Below the pieces are notes generated by a model. That model was not told the origin of the DNA and ran no database searches. It saw only the letters and a list, made by a program, of their open reading frames with translations. 64,000 nt of DNA from Sesamum alatum. Its lineage: Eukaryota; Streptophyta; Magnoliopsida; Lamiales; Pedaliaceae. Shown one piece after another: positions 1 to 10,900 of the stretch (its first letter is position 1; every line of letters starts with the position of its first letter). The stretch is taken from positions 3,100,001 to 3,164,000 of the forward strand of contig JACGWO010000007.1 in NCBI GenBank assembly GCA_034509735.1. Reading direction: 5' to 3'. The position numbers were made by a program, and so were the translations under genes.

Positions 1-271
1 AAATCCAGTTTGAATCGATCCAAGAATGTCTCAAGCACTAAAGATGATTCGATTCTAGCCTAGAGATTTCAGTCAATCTAGTACATGTTATCAGATCAAG
101 AAACCAAATTAAAAGGTTGTAACGGGAGTTCAGACGAAATCCATATCCTGAATCCTACATCTCTATTTAAAACAAAAGGCCGACGTTTTATATGTTGTCC
201 TAAATCACGATCCAAGGCAACAAAGTTAAAGAACGAAATCCAACAGAAAGGCAGAAGAGGAAAAAACCAAC

Positions 272-618
272 CTTGTCTTTTCAGACAGCAGTGCAATGAG
301 GCCGAATATGAAGAACATGAGCAGCATTCCAGAGTGCTCAAAGTTGTTCATGTGAGAAGGGTTCAGTACTCCATGAACAAAGATCTTGAGATGGGTTGAG
401 TACAAAAACTCTATACAAAGATCAATGAAGCCACCGATTACGATAATGTAGAGCTCCAAGTACTTGATCCCCCCACTGAAACCAGGAACCGGGTTCCAAA
501 CCCTGACCCGGAACGACTTAGGATCCGACAAGTATCTAACTATCGAGCACCACGAATGCCACATACCAACAAGAAGAAACAGCGTTCCCGGAAGAACATG
601 CCCCGGAAAAGAACCCAT
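272..618 (-). CDS. DUF716/TMEM45-family membrane protein, first coding exon (gene truncated by window)
   Basis: The exon encodes 115 codons plus two bases and begins MGSFPGHVLPGTLFLLVGMWHSW, typical of plant DUF716 (TMEM45A/B-like) multi-pass membrane proteins of unknown function. Hydrophobic stretches lie at about residues 9-24, 52-70 and 96-111. The coding exon ends at a good donor (aagacaag|gttgg) at 271/270, so the rest of the protein lies beyond base 1. Nothing in 1-271 reads as a convincing second exon. A 5'UTR intron is visible: donor at 1300/1299 (ctccg|gtaatt) and acceptor at 636/635 (gttcag|gtttt), which puts the transcript start near 1350-1450. Family identity is fairly sure; function is unknown. 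Confidence 0.8.
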
Positions 619-634
619 CTGTCCTAACTAAAAC

Positions 635-1300
635 CTGAACAAAGATTATCAGTCTTGTGCTGTTTGTACTAGGTATCACTGTTCCAACTCCAATTACACA
701 ATTTAGAACACAGCAAGCAGAGCAAGAAACACCCCTTTGTCCAAATTAGAACATATCTTCCCAGAAACAGGAAAGAGCCCACCAAAATCTTCACTCTCAC
801 TTTCCAAAATAAGAATCAAGAATCACAACCCAAAACGGATAGTTGTTGAACTCTGCCTTAACATCAACTTTACACCACCTGTGCAACAAAACTGCATCAA
901 ATCTTTATTACAAGACAATTTCCTGACCAAAATCCAACTTAGGATTCAGGGAAAGCAGTTAAAGTTCTCGGAAATGTCGAAAATTGCATATACTTGGCGA
1001 ATAATGAGACAGACAATCAAAAGACGAGGTCAACAATGAACGCTAATGGAACTCCACCAAACAGTTGATCAAGAAAACAGTCAAAATTCAAAACCCACAA
1101 ACACAGATCTACATATCCTCGTCCACTTCGAAGAAATCACTTCAGACCCACAAAAATCTCACCTTAAACTTCGCTAAAAACAAAGGAGAGAGTAAACATA
1201 AGAAAGAAAGACAGGAGAAAACTGTTCATCTTTGTGTTTGACAACATTAAATCGTGATTTTCAGTCATGTAGGAATCAGAGATTGAAGCAGAAAAATTAC
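635..1300 (-). other. 5'UTR intron of the DUF716 gene
   Basis: Donor gtaatt follows a non-coding exon ending at 1301, and acceptor gttcag precedes 634. The leader resumes 16 bases before the ATG at 618. No coding potential is seen inside. Leader introns are common in plant housekeeping genes. Confidence 0.6.
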
Positions 1301-1560
1301 CGGAGTTTATATGCTTGGAGTTCTTGGTTTGCGAGCAAAACCGAAATGGCAAAGACCCTTTTAGGGGAAAAAAAGAGAGAGATGAATGAAGAGCGTAAGT
1401 GTTGATGGGATCGTGGAAAGTTCCATTTGTGGGTCAAACTCAGACGGCAATTATAAAGACATCATTGTATGCAAAAATCTAGCTGTAGTATTATAACACT
1501 AACACTTGTTTCTCTCTCTCTCTTTGTTTCTCTCTCTAGAGCTGTCAAAAAGAAGACCAT

Positions 1561-1977
1561 AAATAAACACACGTGATGTAAGCGGCTCTTTTTACTACCT
1601 TGCGTTGCATGGAAATGATTCCTGTAATCTTGCAATATGTTACCATTTTTGTTTCATAGATCTTCTCAATTTTCTTTTCACTTTCCTTTTTGTTTCATTG
1701 TTGTTTTTGTGAAATTTGAAACTTTTCAAAATTTTGGATTCTTGGTTACTATGTTTTTGTTAACTAGATTTTTTTGGATAATTACATTTGACCGATGATT
1801 TATTAAATAAATTATTCTTGTTTTTTTGTGTAATTTCAAACTGTTTCTTGTTGTAGAAGGGAGAATAGTTTGTGTAACAATGTTTATCTTTTCGGGGATA
1901 TGTGTAATTTTTCAAATGGTATAAATGATTTGAGTAAGTTAATAATTCATGTTTTTTTTAGATACGATAATTATATA
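1561..1977. other. AT-rich intergenic spacer
   Basis: Promoter-side flank of the minus-strand DUF716 gene. Pyrimidine-rich tracts at 1510-1540 probably belong to its promoter or leader region. Beyond that I see only T-rich spacer with no ORF, repeat or RNA gene. Confidence 0.5.
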
Positions 1978-2293
1978 CACTAGAAAAATTTTAACAAAAT
2001 CATGACTAATTGTCATGGTTAAAAACAATAGCCGTAGTGAATAATCATTCACCACGGTCATACAACAATTATTAGTCGTGGTATTTGCGAGCGTGGCTAG
2101 AACATTCGTCATAGTTAAAAGTCATGGCAAAAACACTTACCATGGCTCATAACCATGGCAAAAAGAGTTTTCATGGTGGATAATCTAGATTTTTACAGTG
2201 ATTTTTATTTAACCATGGTTAATAATAATTATTTACTATAGTTTTAGTCCGTAGCCAATAAATTTGTAGCCAATAGTGAATTTTTTTCTAGCG
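1978..2293. mobile_element. Non-autonomous CACTA (En/Spm-type) element, 316 bp
   Basis: The element begins CACTAGAAAAATT and ends with the inverted match AATTTTTTTCTAGCG, i.e. CACTA-type termini with one substitution in the outer five bases. It is flanked by a direct 3-bp duplication ATA (1975-1977 and 2294-2296), as expected for CACTA transposition. The interior carries many copies of a short catggtt/catggc word in both orientations, resembling the sub-terminal transposase-binding arrays of this superfamily. There is no coding capacity, so this is a deletion derivative that would depend on a transposase elsewhere. Confidence 0.8.
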
Positions 2294-2296
2294 ATA

Positions 2297-3267
2297 ATTA
2301 CATTAGTGTTAATAAATTGAGGAAGTACATTCATTTGATTAATAAACTCGAATTATAATAAATTCACATTAAGTGAAATAACCTACACGTCAGGTGGGAC
2401 TCAAATTCATGACATTAAATTTATTTATGGGATATCGATCATAACCACTATGCTGAGACATCATCGGTGAAAATTAACTAATTTTTCAGACCAATTTGTC
2501 ACGTTTATACGTTTTTTTAATAATTTTTATGTGTAGATAAAATCTTCAAAGTATTGTACTTATTGTGTTAATGAGCCATGATTTAATAACTTTTTCCTAC
2601 ATTCGCACTAAAAGTTAATAAATCACATTTCACGGAAATGACATAACATCTCTCACTCATCAAGATTCATTAAAAAAACATTTATCATTGATAATGATAA
2701 CTGATCAAAGATCATCGCATCAATGAACTATTTTCCGGACTCACGTTAGTGTTTTTTTTATTTTTCCAGAAAAAAACTTTTCCGACTTATTACCAATAAA
2801 TAATACTGATCTGAATTGAGGTCAATGATGACCTGACGAGCAAATTGATCTGGGTTGAAGTTAGTAATGACTTCACGAGTTGACTCTAATGAGGCCCACT
2901 TGAGGTCCTCCAGCTGGATGTGGGTTGGTTTGTAACACAAATCGTTAGACTTACTGAGATGACCCTAACTAATTCATGCAAAAGCTTGTGAAGAAATAGA
3001 TCAAATGATATTTACATAGGAGCAATTGTAATAACTTGTACGGAGCCACGTATTACTCTGAAAGCCCATAAATGTTGAAGGCGTCTCGGATTTTCGATTC
3101 GATGGGGTCGGGTGTGACCTGATCTGGTGAAAACACACGAATTCTCATCCTATTTGGTAATTCTGTGAGGGGCAAAGTCAAAAAAGAGGATTTTACACTA
3201 TTTAACCCCTAACAAATACAAAACTGTATTTTGTCATACAAATAATCAAATATTATCTAAGTTGTTA
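2297..3267. other. Gene-free spacer
   Basis: AT-rich DNA between the CACTA and Helitron-like elements. A slightly GC-richer part at 2815-2935 has imperfect internal duplication (the tgacc/tgact..acgag..aattgatctgg phrase occurs twice), but there is no recognisable gene. Confidence 0.4.
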
Positions 3268-3545
3268 TCTATACTATTATATAAAAGAAATTCCTTTTTT
3301 ACTCACAAATGGCGGTTAATGGTATTGTCGCGCCACTTTTTTGTAATGTCAAAAATAACTCTCAACTGATATGATAACTACTTTATTCAACTTTCTAAAT
3401 TTTATATTAATTGATAAATTAGTTTTTTTTTCTTTTTTTTATTTGATGTATTAATTTATATATTTTATTTTTATTTATAATATATTTTAAAGCGGATAAA
3501 GTTATTTATTATATGCATTCAAAAACGGCGTGGTACTACTGCTAG
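3268..3545 (+). mobile_element. Helitron-like non-autonomous element, about 278 bp
   Basis: It starts TCTATACTATTATATAAAAG after an A and ends GCTAG before a T. This is the TC...CTAG structure inserted between A and T that marks Helitrons, without terminal inverted repeats or target duplication. The sequence just before CTAG (ggcgtggtactactg) is GC-richer, but I did not find a strong hairpin. Two related, more diverged copies sit at 55523-56099, so it belongs to a dispersed family. No coding capacity. Confidence 0.65.
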
Positions 3546-3587
3546 TATTTTTACATTTTGTTACTACAACTGCTCATAAATACTCTT

Positions 3588-4004
3588 CCTTTAGGTATGG
3601 CAAATGAGTCACGTAGACTCGAACCCACTCTGTGTAAGTCTAACTTATTGGGTTTGATTTTGGGAAGTTGTTTTTAATTTTCAAATTCAATTGGGTTCAG
3701 ATAGGTGTCGATGTTGTTAAATATATTTACGAACCCAATTTGGATAATCTTTTTTAAATAAGTTAAATTATAGTATACTAGTAAATATTTATAAACAATA
3801 ATTCTAACCTGTATAAAAATTGAAAAAAAAATGAATTAAATTTTAGAGGTTAAAACTTGTCGGGTTCAGAATCAAGGTGAATTTGAAATTGATTTGAGGT
3901 GGGGTAAGGTGGAACATGCAAATTACGAACCTAGTTAAAATAAATAGATACTCAACAAATTTCAATTCTGACAAAATCGTCACGAATCCGCTCCGTTGAC
4001 ATCT
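3588..4004. mobile_element. Possible old hAT-type MITE, degenerate
   Basis: The left end ttaggtatggcaaatgag and the right end (reverse complement of ctccgttgacatctaa) show a weak inverted match of the TAGGGGTGGCAA type found on many plant hAT MITEs. The interior repeats the gggttcgggt-like phrase common in such elements. The right end was interrupted by the younger hAT MITE. Identification is tentative. Confidence 0.35.
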
Positions 4005-4599
4005 AAGGGTGGTAATGGGATGGGTTTGGGTGGACCCGGGACCCAACTTGCCAACTCCGGAAAGAATCCGGGACCCACCCCCCACGGTACAAAATTCATT
4101 GGGGTGGGTCTAACTCTTTTTTTTTTTTTTTTGGTCTGTTCTAAAAATTTTAAAAAATAAAATTTAATATATCAATTACAAATAAAATTAATTGTTCATG
4201 ATTTAACTCAATTTCAAGTAAAAAAAGAATTTCAAGTACACATAAAATTGTTCATAATAGAACAACTCAAACAATTCATATTGAATTATTGATTATACAT
4301 TAGTAACAACTTATTCGTCTTCCTCATCGTTAAGTATTGTGAGATAATTTTTCAAATCATCAACTATTGATAAATACCTAATAATAAATAAATTAAATGA
4401 TACAATATTTTGTTAGTGTTTATTCTATCATGATATAATAAAAGAAAATATATATCTATATATTTAAACGGGGCGGATCCTTAAGGACCCGCCCCGGACC
4501 CACTATCCGTTCCGCCTTCAATTTTTTGGATCGGGATTCGCCCCATTAGGGCAACCCGGAGCAGATTTTGCCGGATTCGAGTTGAATTGCCACCCCTAA
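4005..4599. mobile_element. hAT-type MITE, about 595 bp
   Basis: The ends are AAGGGTGGTAATGGG and TTGAATTGCCACCCCTAA, imperfect inverted repeats of the plant hAT type. An exact 8-bp duplication TGACATCT flanks it (3997-4004 and 4600-4607), matching the 8-bp signature of hAT transposition. Sub-terminal parts are GC-rich and the core is AT-rich. It contains no transposase frame. Confidence 0.75.
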
Positions 4600-4638
4600 T
4601 GACATCTCTCCTCCATCCTCACATCCCTCATCTACCGC

Positions 4639-5225
4639 ATTCTTTTTTTGATAACTTGTACTTCATTAAATTTAAACAGACAAAAGTTCAAGGGATTGTG
4701 GTCCCTTGTCACAAAATAAGTTCATGGGGAAATTGGGGGGGGGGGGGGGGGAACTGGACCGTCCCAGTTGGCCCCATGTGCCCATTTAGCAAGACCATGG
4801 GCCATTCCATTACAATTCCTAGGAATTTTTCTAAAATCCCATCTCGGTCTCCATTCCCAAATTTTTTGAATTTCTTTGACGTCAATTTGGGCGCCAGGGA
4901 TGCCGAGGACACACAGATTTTTGTTGTGATGGCCCGTGAGAGGAAGGAGAGGTGATTTCTCGAGACCATTGCAGCAGTGCATTGATCTTCTTTCAGTGCA
5001 ATATCTGTATTTACTTTAATCCATCCATGCGGTGGGGGCAGCCACTCCTCATTGCTTGGTGTCTTGACTTTTCTAGCCGAGATGGCCACAGGTGCTCCAT
5101 TGTTTTCCTTGAGATGCAGTCTGCAGCCAATGCCGGCGAGGTGCTCTTGTTTCCGTGGAGTCGGTCATTTCTTTCTTTCCAAATGAATTCCATCTTTATG
5201 GCCCATGAGATGCGTTGTGCTTAAG
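4639..5225 (-). pseudogene. LINE retrotransposon 3' fragment (RNase H-like domain remnant)
   Basis: Read on the minus strand, two overlapping frames give WKERNDRLHG (about 5190-5150) and then PPPHGWIKVNTDIALK (about 5042-4995), the linker and first strand of the RNase H-like domain at the C-terminus of plant LINE polyproteins. The frame shifts between them and is broken further by a 17-base poly-G run at 4735-4751. The downstream end reads aatgaagtacaagttatc followed by seven As (near 4640), like a LINE tail. The reverse transcriptase part is absent, so this is a dead 5'-truncated copy. Confidence 0.7.
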
Positions 5226-5353
5226 ACAAATGGAACTGGCCATGACTATAGGAAAATGATATGTAATGAAATATGTGAGTGTTTGAAAACAAAAATTTTA
5301 AAAGTGAAAAAAATTGAAGTTGGGTTGTTTGAAAATAATCAAATATTAATAAT

Positions 5354-5894
5354 GGGATAACTATACCGCCTCACTTAAACTCATACCGTTTGGTGTATTA
5401 CACGTAGACTCCCTGTGGTTTGAAAGTTTATATTTAGTACCATTGATGTTTATTTCCTTTAATAAAAAAATTTCTTCGTTAATCAAAATTTATGAAATTT
5501 GCTGCTATTAGTTAAAAAAAAAGAAAAATTCATATTTAACACCCTCCATTGATTTACTATCGACTTATTACAAGTTAAACAATTCTTTTATGATTAAACT
5601 ACCTTTACAGTTGTGAATGCTCCTCATATGCATTAGTGCGTGTAAAGATATATAAGAATAATTCGATCAAAAGATTTTTATTAATCAACAAGAAGTCAGT
5701 ATTAAGTGAATTAGGGGTAAATATTGATGTTCATTCAATTTGTTGTTAATATCAGCAAATTACGTGAATATTGACTAACAAAGGTATCTATTTGTTGGAT
5801 GAGAACAAAGGTCAAGGGTATTAAATATAATTTTTCAAACTACAAGAGTTTAGTATAAATACACCAAACCATAGAAAAGACTTTTAATTATCCC
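5354..5894. mobile_element. MULE-like MITE with long imperfect TIRs, 541 bp
   Basis: The left end GGGATAACTATACCGCC and the right end (reverse complement GGGATAATTAAAAGTC) open an imperfect inverted repeat of about 90 bp sharing the phrase GTTTGGTGTATT. The flanks carry the duplication TTAATAAT (5346-5353 and 5895-5902). The design matches the other GGGTTAAT-type elements in this window. Non-coding. Confidence 0.65.
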
Positions 5895-6164
5895 TTAATA
5901 ATTTTATCAATAAATTATAAATTTTGGTTGAAAGTTGTTTATAACTTTTAGTGTAATTCAACTTAATTTAAGCCAGTCAAAAATAAAAATTGCACATAAA
6001 AAATAATTTTTTTATTTATTTTTAATAATAAACTAATAAATATTTGTTTTAAACAATTGCAAACATCATAGTATAAACTACAAGCAACATGTCAAGAATT
6101 TTTGTTTTTTGGCCCCCTCGTTTATATTATATCAGATAAAAAAGAAAGAAAGAAAGATTTAAGG

Positions 6165-6850
6165 GTAAATAATATTAACACCCCTTGAGGTTAAATTCAA
6201 GGATAAATTACATCTACCTTCCCTGAGGTTTGGCATAATTACAAATACCTCTTTGTTGTTTGAAAAATTATAAATACCCCCCCTGAGGTTTGTAACCGTT
6301 TAACAAATAATCCATTTTCATCAATTTTTATGCGTGAACTGACCAAAATACCCGTATGCACTGAATTATTTTTATTTAATTTTTTTAAAAAAATTGGATT
6401 AAAATGTGCAGGGAAAGGTTTCTTAAGTTTTTTACACAGAGGAGCAATAATGCAATTTGCCTTGATCGATTTTTCTACAATTTTAATAAAAGATTCAAGG
6501 GCAAAATAGTCAATTTTAGCCCTTTGGTTAGAAATTACAAACCTCAGGGGGGTATTTGTAATTTTTCAAACAACGAGGAGGTATTTGTAATTATGCCAAA
6601 CCTCAGGGAAGGTAGATATAATTTACCCTAAATTCAAATATATGAACATTCTCCGTCTTTTTACGAAATTACAACTATACCACCTAAGATTATAATTGTA
6701 ATTACACTACACTCCCTATTAAAAATTTATTCTTACACAAATACCCCTAAAAAAATATTATACTAATATCCCTTAAAGAGTGTAACTATAAATTTATATA
6801 AAATAAGAGATGTTTGTATATTTTGATCTAATTTCAAAGGTTTCAGTATA
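6165..6850. mobile_element. Older MITE disrupted by a nested element
   Basis: The left arm gggtaaataatattaac runs to 6200 and the right arm resumes after 6637, ending near gtataaattatc at about 6856. The two arms have the same tone as the MULE-like family (alternating tacaaataccccc phrases). The 9 bp at the join are duplicated around the inner element, so removing it restores a continuous outer element. Outer boundaries are approximate. Confidence 0.4.
6201..6628. mobile_element. MULE-like MITE, 428 bp, nested insertion
   Basis: Its terminal inverted repeats run for roughly 100 bp: a phrase around ACCTTCCCTGAGGTTTGGCA near the left end returns as its reverse complement near the right end. 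An exact 9-bp target duplication TAAATTCAA (6192-6200 and 6629-6637) is the Mutator-superfamily signature. It lies inside the left arm of an older related element. No coding capacity. Confidence 0.8.
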
Positions 6851-6856
6851 AATTAT

Positions 6857-7080
6857 CAAATATTTAAAGAAAACATGAATGAGCAAATGAGCAGAGAGCA
6901 GAGTTGCACTGGCTAAGGCCTGCCCCAGTTCTCCAGACCCAGAGTGCAGATCCCAATTTAAATATCATCTATTTGGTAATCCCCAGAAAAAAAAAAAAAG
7001 AAATCCAGATAAATAGCAAATTACTGATAAACTAAATTAGATATTTTATAACAATAATATTTGTGTTTATATTTACAATT
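6857..7080. other. Short spacer upstream of EDR2
   Basis: This probably includes distal promoter sequence of EDR2. It has an A-rich run at 6988-7001 and CT-rich DNA starting at about 7090. No clear TATA box can be singled out. Confidence 0.3.
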
Positions 7081-7323
7081 ATGTATTTTCTCCCTCTCTC
7101 TCTCATACTCTGCCTGAACTCGCCGGCGTCTTTCACTTCCGCATGTAATTCGGTGGCCTGAAAAATCAGATCACGTCATATTGTATAATAAGATCTCTCT
7201 CTTGCAGGCGCACACATAGACACACTTGAATACACACATTCATTCACGTAAACGTTTGTATTTGTGTGTATTTATTGGTGAAGTGTTGAGAATTGAGAAG
7301 ATTCCGATACGACCGCGACGAAT

Positions 7324-7546
7324 GTATGTCTAATCCTTCACTCTTTCTAACTCTCTGTACTTTCACGTTTCTGTTTGTATGCGTATATATATATATATAT
7401 ATATATATATTTCAGTAATTTTATCGTGCATTTATATTAGTGTGTGCGCGCGCGCGCGCGCGCGAAGCCGCAAACTTGGCTAGGGGAATTCTGTCCAATG
7501 TATTCCGGTTTATTGCTCAAATCTTTCGAACTTTTTGGTGTTCCAG
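7324..7546 (+). other. 5'UTR intron of EDR2 with simple repeats
   Basis: The donor is aat|gtatgt and the acceptor gttccag|ggagctg. The intron carries an alternating TA run at 7384-7411 and a 24-bp alternating purine-pyrimidine run (TG then CG) at 7441-7464. The leader continues from 7547 to the ATG at 7943 and contains a few short upstream AUGs (for example at 7618). Confidence 0.6.
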
Positions 7547-7942
7547 GGAGCTGTAGAAGAAGATCGGAGGTGGTTGAATCCATCGCTGACTCTTTCGTGG
7601 AAGATTCGCCAGAAGTTATGGTCAATTTTGTGTGGATGTGATTGTTTACTCAGTTTGATGTGTTTCAGAATTTTTGCGAGATTATTTTGGGAAGGCAGTG
7701 TTTTGATATTTCGAAAATTCGACATTTTGAAGATCGTAGCTCCGTGTTTTCCAAACTTTTGCGTTTTCTGTAATGGTGACTGATCCGGTTTGAGCGACAT
7801 AGATTTTGTTGAAGCTTCTGAGCTTCCTTAAAGTCTGGGAATCATTTTTGAGGAGTGTATGACAAGATTGTTTTAAGAGCAAGAAGAAAAAGCACAGTAG
7901 TTTAGTACATTTTGAGGCAGAATAGTTTAAAGTAGGGTGGAG

Positions 7943-10900
7943 ATGTCAAATTCGAAGGTGGTGTATGAAGGATGGATGGTGAGGTATGGACGCAGAAAGA
8001 TTGGAAGATCATTCATTCACATGAGGTACTTTGTTCTCGAGTCTCGATTGTTGGCCTACTACAAGAAGAAGCCCCAAGACAATGTGGTAATTTCCTAGAA
8101 ATTGTTTCTCTTATTGTTTGCAGTCTGTATATTAAGTGTTCACTTACAAAAACGGAGATCAGGAATTTTATATGGTAAATTATTCTTTCTGTACAAGATA
8201 GGTGCATATGCTAATGAATTCTGTAGAAATTGTTACTGTTAATGCAGTTCAAATGCAAAAGGAGGTTTTGCAGTTTTTACTCGGAGTGCTTTAAGTTATC
8301 TTGCGGCATTTGTTTCTTGTCGATGCAAGCACTTGGTATTGTAGTGCTTAAATATTGATTGTCCTTGAAAGAGTAGCTTTTCAAACTAAATTCTTTTTCC
8401 TTTTCCTTATTTTTATATCATAAGGTACCGATCAAGACTCTACTTATAGATGGCAACTGTAGGGTGGAGGACCGGGGATTGAAGACTCATCATGGACATG
8501 TGAGCAACAGCTGACATATGTTCCCTTTCTATTCAGTTACTAAATTTTATCTTATATATGATATCAAGATTTGATTGACATATAATTACTGTTTAACTCT
8601 TAAAAATTAACCTACAGAGAAGCCATAGATTCTGGCTCTGCCTAGTCCAATCCTTACTTCCATTTTCTGAATGGTTAAGCACAAAGTACCACTGTGACTA
8701 GTGCTTATTATGAAAAGATTATTTATTCGACAAAGATATAATGCAAGTACCTTGTCAATCTTACTTTTATCCTTGCTATTGTATTGATAGATCAGGGATA
8801 TGCCTCAGTAAAAAATATGTAGTTATTTAATGGAGAAAATGTTTCCATATTACTTGTATGTTTACGTTTTTGCTCATTTAAGCTCAATAAGCCAGCAGAA
8901 GAGAAATTGATAATTTAGCTTGTATTTTAGAAGTATTTTCCGCAGGTTTTTTCATTAAAATGAATCAATTAATTATTGAAGATTTAAAGCTTTAGCCATC
9001 TCACTGTTTTAGGTGGTGTTTATGTCATATGAACATGAAAAGTTGGTTCTTTAGTTTGAGATAACTGTGGGAAACATTGAGAAGGATGCTACCACGGAGA
9101 TTTTGGTCACAAAAAATAAATAAATAAATAGAAGTTATCAATGAATCATTACGAGGACCCCATTGTTCTGTACAAGTCGAGCAGGTGCCAGATAGTAATT
9201 CACTCACTTCATTTCAGGAAGTACTTACATGACATTGGGCCACAATAAAACTTCTACATTGGAAATTGTTTTTATTATTATGTGGGGCCAGATATTCCAT
9301 CAGTATTAGAGTTCCTCTGCCACTAGGTTCACAAATTTTATTGCTCTTTCTGTTGGCTTGATGGTAGGTAAAAGTCAATGCTATTTTCCCATTTTCTGAA
9401 ACTACTAGGGCCCTTGAGTGCCTTTCCGTTTTGGGGCTTGGAAATACCAGGTTTATTCAGTTGCATTCAACACTTTTTTTCTTTTTCTTTTATTTTTTTA
9501 ACTGAACCAGAGGTTTAGTAGCCGTATATGAGAGCGTTGATATGCCAAACACTTATTCTGGATGCAAACACTTCATGCATGTTTTCTACTAGTGCATTAT
9601 GTTTTACAAGCTCTGGTTCTTTGGCAGATGGTTTATGTTCTGTCTGTTTACAACAAGAAAGAAAAGTACCATCGAATGACGGTGCGTATAGTTTGAATTT
9701 TATTGATATCACTTCAATAATTATTTTTGGTAGCATAACTCTTGTACCTGCATGTGCAAATGAGATCTACGATATGATGTTTTCTCGATCCATTTTGCTT
9801 TCTGAACTAGTGTCCTTGCACATTAGAAGTAATTAAGAGGAGCCTTTGGTTGATGGTGAGGTGCAAAAGGGATCTTGATTGGATATTTCCTCTCTTGTTC
9901 TTTCTTTCTGCACAAACTCTTGCACCTTAGAGTCAATAGGTTTTGTAGATTATGTGATGGTTGATTTCTGATAACATATTGAGATCACAAGAAGCGACGA
10001 AAACTTATGTGGTAGTGCACTTAAAAATGTATAATCAGAATTTTCCGGATAAATCCTCATAAGACTGAAAATCTGAAATAATAAGTTACATAGACTTATG
10101 TGCACTAAAAGGTTTTACATGATGACTAGTTTATGTTTAAAGTCTATTGTTTGTTATCATTTTTATCTATGATTGTGTGTCAATTTACTAGGGATTCAAG
10201 CTTCTTTTCATATTTTATTTGCTTTTCTGGTATTGCTTGCTCTTAATATAAAGTGTCTTTCAACATAAGATGTATCTGGTAAAAGAATATGTTGATAACA
10301 TAAGATAAATATCAAAAGTGTTCTATTTGGAGAAAGCTTATGTCCTTTATTTATCTACTTTAATGTGTGACTAAACAGAAGAAGCTTGTATTTTGCGGTC
10401 ATTTGTTAAGAATTGTAGGATCGGTAGAGAATGATGTTTATAGGTTGACTGTGTTTCCTAATTCTTGATGCATATCTTACAAAGGAATGACAATGGTATT
10501 TGTAGCTAATGAGATACTCAGTCATGATACTTTAGTAAATCCTCCTATGCCTGCCCGCCCCCGCCCCCGCCCCCGCCCCCGGTGAATTACAATGTGTAAT
10601 ACGTCTTAGCCGAATATAAGCACAGGCCTTTTTTTCGAACAGCTTTTCATTCAGGCGTCCCATTTAATTCCCTATATATCTTTTCCTCCCTGCAGTTGTA
10701 ATTAGGACTTATTTGTGTATGTTCATCTTCCTTGTTCAGATGGCAGCTTTCAACATTCAGGAGGCACTCGTTTGGAAAGAAAAAATTGAACTTGTTATTG
10801 ATCAGGTTCTTTAGTCTTGCTGTCATCTCCTCTATTTTCATTAATTTACTGTTTTTGGTAGTTAATGTCCATTTTTGTGCATGCCGTAAAGTTACTTTTT

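Noticed and set aside
2040..2240. Clustered catgg words, first considered as a CRISPR-like or satellite array
   Set aside because: Spacing is irregular, orientation is mixed, and the block is enclosed by CACTA termini with target duplications. CRISPR arrays are not expected in a plant nucleus.
4709..5089. Possible expressed Pro-rich protein from the poly-G region
   Set aside because: The proline run comes from the poly-G homopolymer read on the other strand. The rest is a frameshifted LINE RNase H remnant.
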